DNA of 64,000 nt from Nematopogon swammerdamellus. Lineage: Eukaryota > Arthropoda > Insecta > Lepidoptera > Adelidae. This document shows, in pieces, positions 35,501 through 43,500 of this stretch; the stretch's first letter is position 1; each line of letters starts with the position of its first letter. The position numbers and the translations under genes were made by a program. Where the stretch lies: NCBI GenBank assembly GCA_946902875.1, contig OX336355.1:13921347-13985346 (forward strand). Reading direction: 5' to 3'. The notes below the pieces were generated by a model. The model was not told where the DNA came from. It saw only the letters and a program-made list of their open reading frames with translations, and searched no databases.

Positions 35501-38500
35501 CTTGCAGTAAGGAGTGAAGTTGTGCTCGCGGGTAAGGGAGCGCAGGAAGAACAAACAAGAGCGACAGCAATACACACCAGAGAGAGGTGAAGGAGTACAG
35601 AATCTTGCAGTATGGAGTGAAGTTGTGCTCGCGGGAAAGGGAGCGCAGGAAGAACAAACAAGAGCGACAGCAATACACACCAGAGAAAGGTGAAGGAGTA
35701 CAGAATATTGCAGTAAGGAGTGAAGTTGTGCTCACGGGAAAGGAAGCGCAGGAAGAACAAACAAAAGCGACAGCAATATGCACCAGAGAGAGGTGAAGGA
35801 GTACAGAATCTTGCAGTAAGGAGTGAAGTTGTGCTCGCGGGAAAGGGAGCGCAGGAAGAACAAACAAAAGTGACAGCAATATGCACCAGAGAGAGGTGAA
35901 GGAGTACAGAATCTTGCAGTAAGGAGTGAAGTTGTGCTCGCGGGAAAGGGAGCACAGGAAGAACAAACAAGAGCGACAGCAATACACACCAGAGAGAGGT
36001 GAAGGAGTACAGAATCTTGCAGTAAGGAGTGAAGTTGTGCTCGCGGGAAAGGGAGCGCAGGAAGAACAACAGCGATAGCAGTACGCACCGGAGCGAGAGG
36101 TGAAGGAGTGCAGCATCTTGCCGTAGGGGGTGAAGTTGTGCTCTCGGGCGAGGGAACGCAGGAAGTCGTCGAGATTTGTGGAGTAGCCGGGGACCAGCAC
36201 CCCCGCCAGCTTCTTCTCAACGTCGTCCGCCCGCACCCCCTCGCATTCCTCCGGATTTATCTGGAATTTTAGGTAGAAGATCCTGGATATATCCTTTAAG
36301 TAAAATAAGTTGAAAAAAAAGATGGGACACCGGACAGAATCGAAGTTACGTATTTAAATCCAAAATACGCTTTGTATTTAAAATCCAATTATTAATTTAA
36401 TTTTGATCGGGATACCACCAACTATGCAATATTCCTTTAACTTATACAATGGTTCAACTAGTCTTTTGAGACTCTCATAGATGGCCAACGCGCGTAGCGC
36501 TGCTCTGCCAATGGGAGCATTGCCACCTTCGTTCGTACTTTGGTGACGTTTCACTTTTTCTGAGTTAGGTCCCCATCCCAGATGTGCGTTAAAAAGCTTC
36601 TCTTCAAAAATGTTTTTTAAAGTAAGCGCCACATGTGGCTCCGGGCCCCCCATAAACTTTCTAACTACGACATTCAGATGACGGAGGTTGCGAATGCCAT
36701 GCCGGCCTGACAGGTGCCTATTCATACCCCTCTTGAAGGACCTGAGACTGTACTAGGGGACAGGAAGAGGGTTTCAGAGCTTACCAGTTTTATATTCAGT
36801 GATATATTCTGAGGAAAGATCTGCAGAATAAGCAAGCTATTAGAAGTCTGTCCCTTTCCATTTTTTAGGGTTCTGTATCCATACTGACCTACTACATCTG
36901 TGATGTCAGCCCATAATACCTAGGTGCCATGTCAGTGCTTCCCTTCGGTCGTGACGACTACACTGAACTGGATGCAAAACACGAACTATTTACGCAGCCG
37001 TTTCAACCGACCTTTCATTCAGTGCTGTGATACCAACCCGGGCGGGTTAAACCCTACCACCTAGTAAGGTAGAAGGAAACGGACCTACAGTTTTACGTGG
37101 AATCCGAACCGCGGTCAACCTCCAACGATCGAGCGGTCACACATCCAAGTACTGACCGTGCCCAGCTGTGCTTATGATCACGACCGCCAGTCGACCGACC
37201 GCACCACTGAGCTACTGAAGCTGACAGTATATATAATCAATATCACGTGCGGTGGCAATGTGAGTATAAAAACTTTGACAAAGGTCACCTTGTCCGCATA
37301 ATTAATTCCGAGGTATGTGTGAAGCGCAGCGGCCGTATAGTACAGCTGGATGTGCAGGTCGGTGTAGCCGAAGATGTTTTCGTTCTCACCGAACACCTGA
37401 TGGCACATCTCCGGCGCGAAAGACGTGGACTCGTCCTCCACATCTTCCTCCCGCCGCACTGTGCACAATGGAGTAATATTACATAACGTAAGCCATCTGC
37501 AAATGGGACAACTCACTTTTGGGTAATTTTACAGGAGAGCGAACAAACTGATTGATGAAAAATGAGACAAATCCCAGATGAAATTCAAATTCACCATTTT
37601 ACACTTTTGGAAAATCGTCCAACTCCAATACCAAATTATGTGAAGGTTATATTGCTTACAATCGTAAGCACGGTCAAAAATAATACTTTCTAGTGATAGA
37701 TCTACTTACCGAGCACTCAATGCACACACAACAATGTCTTACACAGTAATATCAGAATTTTTAAGAATATTTTTCTATGCTATACAAACGCACAGCTCTG
37801 TCACCAACAGCGGAGTTGTCACAATTTCGGTGTTGCAATCAATATGGGATGGAGTTGCAATATATTTGTGCGGTCTGTATTTTCTGAAACTTAGGATTTT
37901 CGGAGTTGATAGCTTTACAAGAATATAGATAATATTTAGACCAATAAAACGACATCAAAATGTCCATACCCCCCAAAAATGGAGTTGTCCGATTTGCAGA
38001 TTAAGCCATCGATAAGTGGGTATGATATCAAGGTTGAAAGTTGCGAGCTCAGGGGGACGAGTTTGAATCCATATTAAGGGGACATCCATTAATCACGTGA
38101 GCAAAAAAAGGGGGGGGGGGAGGGGTCTGGCAAAATCTCACCAAATCTCACTAGGGGGAGAGGGGGGGTCTACAACAATCTCACGTCATCTTTTTTTAAT
38201 TTTGAATTTTTTTATTACTTATTTATTTATTTTAAACACTAACAGCTTGAGCTGGAGCTAGAGACACTATTGCTTCAATGGATATGGACATCTTGTGTCA
38301 TAATATCATAACGATTGAAGAAGCTAATGAATGCCCATGGTGTGAATAGTATTCTAAGTGCACCTGAAACGCTGCGTCATTTTCTTGCCACTTCCATTCT
38401 CTCAGATCATTCAGTGTACATTCAATTTTGCATTTTAAAGTCTGTATACACTTTAAATATGCAGATTTTGACGAAACTTACACATAGAGGAAATCTCACG

Positions 38501-39562
38501 TGAGATTTGGGGAGGGGGGGGAGGGGGTTCCTATAAATCTCACGAAATCTCACCATGGGGGAAGCGGGGGATCAAAAAATCTAAAAAAATTGCTCACGTG
38601 ATTAATGGATGTCCCCTAAGTTTTTTTGTAAAGTCACAGGCATTGAATTGTGCTGAAGTAATATCAAATATAAAAATATCAATATAGTTAGTATGGGGCT
38701 GGCATAGCCAGGAATGGCTAAAGCCTTATGTGATTGTCTGGATACAGAGTGTGGTATGTAACAATATCAAACACTAAACTAATGAAAAAATCACATTACA
38801 TTGGTCTCAAAACATTTATTTAGTCAAATAAAAACTTGCACGCACACAGCGTCATGCCGCGGTCGACCACCGACTGTCGAAATAACCTGTCAACTTTGCC
38901 CACGCCCCACCTCTCGAGCGGGTTATCTTGCTAATATTGCTAAAACACCTGGTCCAATGTCCGGTGGCCAGATATCCAACTATCTGGTATACAAATAGGC
39001 CGGATATCCAGTATCCGGTATACCGCCAATTCAATATCCATTGCAACACTAAGGCATAGACAGCGGATCTCCACTTGCCTCGATCATGATAACACCGACA
39101 TGAAATGAAGGGAAGCACAGACATGGCACCTAGTTCACCCGGTGTTATGAATCAAACATATATTTTGATTTTATGTCTTTTATAGCCTACCTACTTTATC
39201 CAACCTTTAACGAAACACATCCCTTTTGGCGTTAGTTTAGTTTGATAGTTGACAAGGAAGTATTACAGACAATGTTCAGGCTACATTCCCTCATTCGATT
39301 ATCGCAAAAATAGCGGTAGCCGCAGCTGTCTCACTAGACGCAATGAGAAGCCCATTGGAGCGAGTGAGACGGATCATGACGAATTGCTAGTAGCGATGTA
39401 ATGCTGATAGAGAATAGCCCCGCTGGTCCCACTTGGTCAGGCCACAGTAATAGGGTAAGATCGCGATTATGTCAATTGTATCAACGACTGGCGCAACTCA
39501 CCAAGTTTGAGGTCCAACACCTCGTTCCCGTCCACCACGAGGTGACACAGAGCGTCAGTCAT
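29584..39562 (-). CDS. Hat1: Histone acetyltransferase type B catalytic subunit HAT1 (402 aa)
   Basis: HAT1 acetylates newly made histone H4 (K5/K12), with the RBBP4/7-type chaperone as partner. Eight coding exons on the minus strand join in perfect phase to 1,209 nt: 39562-39502, 37458-37289, 36260-36089, 34965-34809, 33957-33792, 31625-31477, 30805-30637, 29748-29584. All introns are GT-AG. The N-terminal Hat1 domain includes FGYTDLHIQLYYTAAALHTY (exon 2) and YSTNLDDFLRSLAREHNFTP (exon 3). The GNAT core includes TFLLWYVDAACFIDVDDDQW (exon 4), RPRISQVLVLPPFRKMGICA (exon 5) and VLDMTVEDPSPDF with the catalytic Glu260/Asp261 pair (exon 6). The C-terminal helical part has KQARRVYEILRL (exon 7). 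Human HAT1 is 419 aa; the N-terminus here (MTDALCHLVVDGNEVLDLKL) is about 18 residues shorter. Odd points: Asp170 where human has Glu187, Cys237 at the last Gly of the acetyl-CoA loop, a weak donor CAG|GTCTAT after exon 5, and a tandem array copied from exon 3. Confidence 0.96.
29772..30023. mobile_element. MITE with 50-bp TIRs abutting HAT1 exon 8
   Basis: The ends GAGAGTGTTTCAACTAAAAG and CTTTTAGTTGAAACGCTCTC are inverted repeats continuing inward to AGGCTCCACTGT/ACAGTGGAGCC. TA flanks both ends (29770-29771, 30024-30025). On the transcribed strand it ends only 22 bp upstream of the exon 8 acceptor, so the branch point probably lies at its junction or within it. Confidence 0.82.
30095..30210 (+). 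mobile_element. SINE family B, tail fragment
   Basis: This holds CACGGCACCTAGTTCACCCG, ATCGCGGATGTTGTAGGTGA and GTCAGTTTCCATAAAAATAA. It lies in HAT1 intron 7, antisense to the gene. Confidence 0.7.
30288..30455 (+). mobile_element. SINE family B, 3' half
   Basis: It begins in the core (CACTGAATGAAACGTCGGTC), continues through CAGTTCAGTGTAGCCGACAT and ends GTAGCCAACCGTGACAGGTT without a clear A tail. It is also in HAT1 intron 7. Confidence 0.7.
30890..31255 (+). repeat. Interspersed repeat family D in HAT1 intron 6
   Basis: It begins CAAGTGCGAGTTTCACTCGC, contains AAAGCCTGTGGCGCCATCTA and GTGAAAATTTCAACGGACTA, and ends GCTTCCGTACGGGATACGG. It matches the copy running off the end of the window, in the opposite orientation. 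Confidence 0.75.
31845..33312 (-). mobile_element. SINE family A variant, split by a LINE
   Basis: On the minus strand the head (33312-33198; GGGTGGCCGAGTGGTCAGGG, box B-like GAGGTACAAATCCGACC) and the body (31970-31845; CTGCTCCATGGTTCGGATTC, AGGCAATAAGTCCGCCCTTG) belong to one variant A SINE like that at 21826. The LINE at 31984-33184 sits between them. It lies in HAT1 intron 5. Confidence 0.8.
31984..33184 (-). pseudogene. 5'-truncated Jockey-like LINE reverse transcriptase
   Basis: The minus strand encodes an RT fragment with IPDHQFDFRR, TLEQVHRVCSTVRQALEKK, FCSAAFLDIQQAFDKVWHKG, SIQQGSVLGPVFYCIYTADL, the catalytic box TFADDTAI, KYLGFHLDRRLTWKEHI and the C-terminal RLKRTVFLEIPN with a stop at 32122. 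Two premature TAA codons lie in the N-terminal part, so it is inactive. A 13-bp target duplication (31971-31983 and 33185-33197; plus strand CAGTGGGTGAAGG) and a 12-bp A tail define a 1,201-bp insertion by target-primed reverse transcription. Confidence 0.9.
33992..34018 (+). repeat. Short TTAGG repeat
   Basis: GGTTA is repeated five times in HAT1 intron 4. TTAGG is the insect telomere motif, but such short interstitial runs are common; similar two-unit runs occur at about 59390 and 63553. Confidence 0.7.
34438..34737 (+). pseudogene. LINE ORF2 C-terminus with 3' tail shared with SINE A
   Basis: The plus strand translates HPFVVDIGLLRTHRFSKLF, then CRTARVWNCLPASVFPESF and NLGVFKRRINRLDIL, stopping at the TGA after GMAPN. 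The RVWNxLPASVFP ... NLGVFKxRINR pattern is the usual end of LINE reverse transcriptases. After the stop comes GAGAGGTGATTTTGGCTCTG ... CTCGGCACAGCCACCCAT and a poly-A run, which resembles the tail of SINE family A. It is 5'-truncated and sits antisense in HAT1 intron 4. Confidence 0.75.
35383..36088 (-). repeat. 103-bp tandem array copied from HAT1 exon 3 and its donor
   Basis: Units beginning (plus strand) GAAGGAGTACAGAATCTTGC start at 35383, 35486, 35589, 35692, 35795, 35898 and 36001, exactly 103 bp apart; the real exon end is at 36102, 101 bp further. On the minus strand each unit corresponds to about 78 nt of the exon 3 end (FLRSLxREHNFTPYxKxLxSFTS) plus about 25 nt of intron. Six of the seven copies keep GT at the donor (GTGCGTATT, GTGTGTATT or GTGCATATT); the farthest is truncated before it. 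Copies differ by several substitutions. Confidence 0.93.
36378..36790 (-). pseudogene. LINE C-terminal/3' fragment (NRHLSGRHGIRN type)
   Basis: The minus strand contains LRSFKRGMNRHLSGRHGIRN followed by an open but unrecognised stretch of about 90 residues. The FKRGMNRHL part resembles the end of LINE reverse transcriptases, and NxHLSGRHGIRN recurs at about 24365. It is in HAT1 intron 2. Confidence 0.5.
36890..37225 (-). mobile_element. SINE family B in HAT1 intron 2
   Basis: In the minus direction it reads from the head (AGCTTCAGTAGCTCAGTGGT, GGTCGGTCGACTGGCGGTCG) through GCGGTTCGGATTCCACG and the shared core to the GATGTAGTAGG end of the tail. It is in the same orientation as the gene. Confidence 0.82.
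37498..38001. mobile_element. MITE next to HAT1 exon 2 (TSD about 9 bp)
   Basis: The direct repeats TAAGCCATC (37489-37497 and 38002-38010) flank ends reading TGCAAATGGGACAACTC and GAGTTGTCCGATTTGCAGAT, which are inverted repeats. The exact TSD length is ambiguous because the TIR and TSD overlap in sequence. A 65-codon open frame at 37734-37928 has no recognisable domain. Confidence 0.65.
38078..38616. mobile_element. TIR element with TAA target duplication
   Basis: The ends GGGGACATCCATTAATCACG and CGTGATTAATGGATGTCCCC are perfect inverted repeats for 25 bp or more, flanked by TAA (38075-38077, 38617-38619). G-rich subterminal blocks and the repeated word AATCTCAC lie inside each end. A 3-bp TAA duplication suggests a PIF/Harbinger-type mobiliser. 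It lies in HAT1 intron 1. Confidence 0.75.
39095..39150 (+). mobile_element. SINE family B, short tail fragment
   Basis: It holds only ACATGAAATGAAGGGAAGCA and CACCTAGTTCACCCGGTGTT, without the 3' end. Confidence 0.55.
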
Positions 39563-40571
39563 CCTGAATTCTGCGGCAGACGGAACTAAGTAACCGGCAC
39601 CTGAGTTCCCGCCCAAACGCAATGAGACGAGGCAAACAACAAACACGTTGTCGTTTATCTCACCGAGATGCGCTCAACTGAGACAGCGCGCACGGTCAGC
39701 TGCCAAAAGCGAAAATGATATCAGAAGACTGTTCTTTGCTTCAAGGTGGAGTACAGCAGTTAAAATTCAGCGAAGTATTTCAGATCGTTTCTTTCTTTTT
39801 CCAATCCAAACCAAATTCTAATTTAATTTTGACAAAAGTATGACAGTAGGAATGAGTGTGACATTTTCTTCCTTGTTATACTCTATGGTTACATAGAGTT
39901 TATTTTTTATTTTTTATGCGTCCCTTTTCGGGACAGGCAAAACTAATTAATGTATACAGCCTTTACTGATGTACTTCTTATATATTATATTTGTTGTTTT
40001 CTTCTTGTATTACGCTACGCACGAGAATCTCAAAACATAAAAGGTAAATTTGGTTTTTTTTTTTGTTTGCTTGAATACCTGGTCTCACAGTCAGTTTTAT
40101 GGTTTATATTTTTATCAATTCCTAGAAGCTAACTGGCGTAATCCTACAGTTGCCAAATGAGAATTGTCCTATAAACGGTTCATAAGTTTTACTTTTCCCG
40201 AAGCATTTTATCATTTGGTCTGGTGGAGATTGATTACTTTACGATTAAATCTGCGTTCCAAATTGCAAAAACTCAACCTTATTAACTCTTGAAGTCTAAA
40301 CGGGGCAATTTTTACAATGGTCAGAGACAAATAAACAGAGAGCGCAATGAGATTCAAGAAAACCAAATATTGGATGGAGAAATTTCGATCTATGGTTTGT
40401 CGAATTGTGACGTCACTATGGCCTGGTTGGGTTAGGTTTGCTTTGCTTTGCTTGCTCTCTGAAGGAAGACCCTGACTCCAGTGCCGTGGAGACTGAGGCG
40501 GAATTTTGTGTTGTGCAAGGGCGTCAAGACGCCAGCGGCACAAGCGTTCCTAATCGGGCGGTGCCGACAAC
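39563..40571. promoter_or_regulatory. Shared HAT1/KCMF1 divergent promoter region
   Basis: The initiator codons of HAT1 (minus strand) and KCMF1 (plus strand) are 1,009 bp apart with no gene between them. The parts next to each start are GC- and CpG-richer than the AT-rich middle, and no TATA box is placed near either ATG, as is usual for housekeeping promoters. The start sites themselves cannot be fixed from sequence. Confidence 0.55.
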
Positions 40572-43500
40572 ATGAACCGACACGAAGGTGGGTTGTTCGG
40601 TCGCCAGCGCAATTCGCTCCGTCACTACTTCACATTTGGCTTCCGTGCTTTCCCTCGAGACCTGGAGGTGAAGCGGAGGCTCGATTGGCCTTGGACCGCT
40701 CGGATGCAATGACACAATCGAGCCTCTGCTAAGTGATGGGTGTTGAACACCGTCAAAGCAACGCGACAACCCGTGATGTATGAACGGCCGCTGCAGCTCG
40801 CATATCATGAACACATCACGTCTGTTTGTGTGTCCCTCTGTAAGACGAAACGGTACAACGCGATGAAACGGAAAAGAAAGTGATAAAAAATTTTATCGGG
40901 ATAATTCGCGAAACTATAGAGAAAGTGACCACCTTGCACTGGCTGTAAATATCAAAATCTTGGATGAAATATAGAAAGAATAGTTTGTGAGCATGGAATG
41001 GTAGACGTCATTCCACTTCCTTCTGTGTGAACAAGTAATATAGATAAAATAAAAAAAGTAAAATAGATAGGTAATATGAATATTTGTTGTGTTGAAAGGA
41101 TTATTTAGGCTAGCAAGTTGATGTTATTGTTGTTGTTGTTTGCTGCCCAGCCTCTTGGGAAGCCGGGTGGGCCATTCTCCGCACTGAGACCCCAAGACGG
41201 TCCGTTGTACGTTGGCGCTCGGGTAGTGCTACTCCAGCCACCCGAGCTATTTCATGAAGTGAAGCACTCTTCTCGGTCGCTTCCACACTCCATAGGCAGT
41301 TCCCATGTTCCCAAAAAACTGCAGTCGTTCTTCAAGTATTAGTGCTGACCATAGAATTACCTGATGTCTAAAAGTAAGGACTGAGCGCAGAGTTGACTCA
41401 GTGCTCAGCGGCGTTACCCCGGCGCAGACGTGCGGAATGCGCTCTAATAAACCGTAGAGAAACGCCAACTTGTGCCGTTTCGATGTGCAAAAATGCTGCA
41501 GGACATAAAAAGAAAGACGCAGTTATCCATTTCATCAGTATGTGTACGTTATTACGATAAATGCCATTCTTTTTTTTTTTTCTTTATTTGAATTGGTTTC
41601 TTCTCTCAGTGTTGCCATTTAACCCTTCGAGTCTCAAGTGGAGCGCGCGCTCCCGTTTTCGTCGCCTACCCTTGGCTCCCAAGTGGAGCGCGCGCTCCAC
41701 TTATTGCGCGCCGCTAGTTTTAATTCAGTATCTAATTCTACCAATTTTCTAACAAAACACTCAATACTGGTATAATTTCTTGGTTAAAACTTACTAATAA
41801 CTATTCTCAGACACGACTGGGCACACAATAACCTTCACACAGAAAAAAAATAATGAAGTTGACAGAAAATAAAATGTCACTTTTGGCAGCTGACATTTCC
41901 ACTGACCCTGGAATAGACAAAGATTGTACCCGTAAACGTATTTCGGTATTTGATAGTTCGTTTCAATGCGCTTATTTCGGTATACCATATGTAAGACGAA
42001 ATTGTACAGTTTTGGTCAGAAAAATTCAAAAAAAAAATTCGAGTGTGTTTTTTTTTGCCTGGAGTTCAAAAAATCGGTCTGTGCTTCTAAATAAGTGAAT
42101 CCTGAAGAGTTTGGTATCACTGAACGCGTAATTTCAGTACAAACAAGACAGAATAACGAGTATTGATGGATCGATCGATTGAGGCGGGATATTCGAATTT
42201 GTGTGGGAGCGCGCGCGCCAAAATTTTGCGTTTTTGAGCGCCGCCAAAAGGGCCTGGGAGCCAAGGGGAGGTAGGACTATTTTGAGTCAAAGGGACTCAA
42301 AGGGTTAAGTATATTTTTTCCTCTTATCTATATCTTAATAATTTATAATGATGGTTTAAATTTGTATTTATTAGTCTTAGATTTATGATAGTGGGTGTCG
42401 AGGTGTACGAGGATCGACAGGTCGAAAGGTCGACAGGGGGTGAGGGGGAAGGTCACACCAAAAAAATATAACTTCTAAATAGAGTCAAATATTTAAATAT
42501 CTTTAGGTAGCATGAACCACATAAATCATATTATAAAATGCAATGTCTGCCATCTAGTAGGTCAGTCTTTTTATTTCTTTGTTTTAGACAGGTAGCCTTA
42601 AAAATAAATTCATAGTCAAAATTATTTTACTTTGTTACATTTTATTCTTCATCCAGCATGGATGTCACGTACACAGAGTTCATGAGTATTTTTGATACTT
42701 GATCAAATACATTTTCAGGAGTGTCGTGCGACTCATGCCTGAAAAACAACTTCCGCGGCCGCCGCTACAAATGCTTGATCTGCATCGACTACGACCTGTG
42801 CGCGGCGTGCTACGAGAGCGGTGCTACCACCAACCAACACACCACCGAGCACCCCGTGCAGTGCATACTCACACGCTCCGACTTCGGTGCGTATACCTCT
42901 AGGCTTCCATACCACTAGACGTGCATGGTCCACATAGACCGTGGCTGCTACGAGAGGGGCGCCACCACCAACCAACACCACCAAGCGCCCCGTGCAGTGC
43001 ATACTCACACGCTCCGACTTCGGTGCGTATACCTCTAGGCTCCCATACTACTAGACGTGTATGGTCCACATAGACCGTGGCTGCTACGGGAGCGGCGCCA
43101 CCACCAACCAACACCACCAAGCGCCCCGTGCAGTGCATACTCACACGCTCCGACTTCGGTGCGTATACCTCTAGGCTCCCATACCACTAGACGTGTATGG
43201 TCCACATAGACCGTGGCTGCTACGGGAGCGGCGCCACCACCAACCAACACCACCAAGCGCCCCGTGCAGTGCATACTCACACGCTCCGACTTCGGTGCGT
43301 ATACCTCTAGGCTCCCATACCACTAGACGTGTATGTTCCACATAGACTGTGGCTGCTACGATAGCGGCGCTACCACCAACCAACACACCACCGAGCATCC
43401 CGTGGAGTGCATACTCACACGCTCCGACTCCGGTGCGTATACCTCTAGGCTCCCATACCACTAGACGTGTATGGTCCACATAGACCGTGGCTGCTACGAG

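Noticed and set aside
35323..36236. Long overlapping minus-strand open frames (up to 300 codons) with FLRSLSREHNFTPY repeats
   Set aside because: They are read-through of the 103-bp array derived from HAT1 exon 3; only the part 36089-36260 is real coding sequence.
36378..36725. 115-codon minus-strand frame as a host gene
   Set aside because: It begins with a LINE-type FKRGMNRHL motif that recurs at about 24.4 kb, lies in a HAT1 intron, and the remainder has no recognisable domain.
37734..37928. 65-codon hydrophobic open frame
   Set aside because: It lies wholly inside a TIR element, has no recognisable domain and no splice or promoter context.
40481..40814. Open frames on both strands around KCMF1 exon 1
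   Set aside because: GC-rich 5' region; the only supported coding piece is MNRHE at 40572-40587, proven by phase and by the fit to exon 2.
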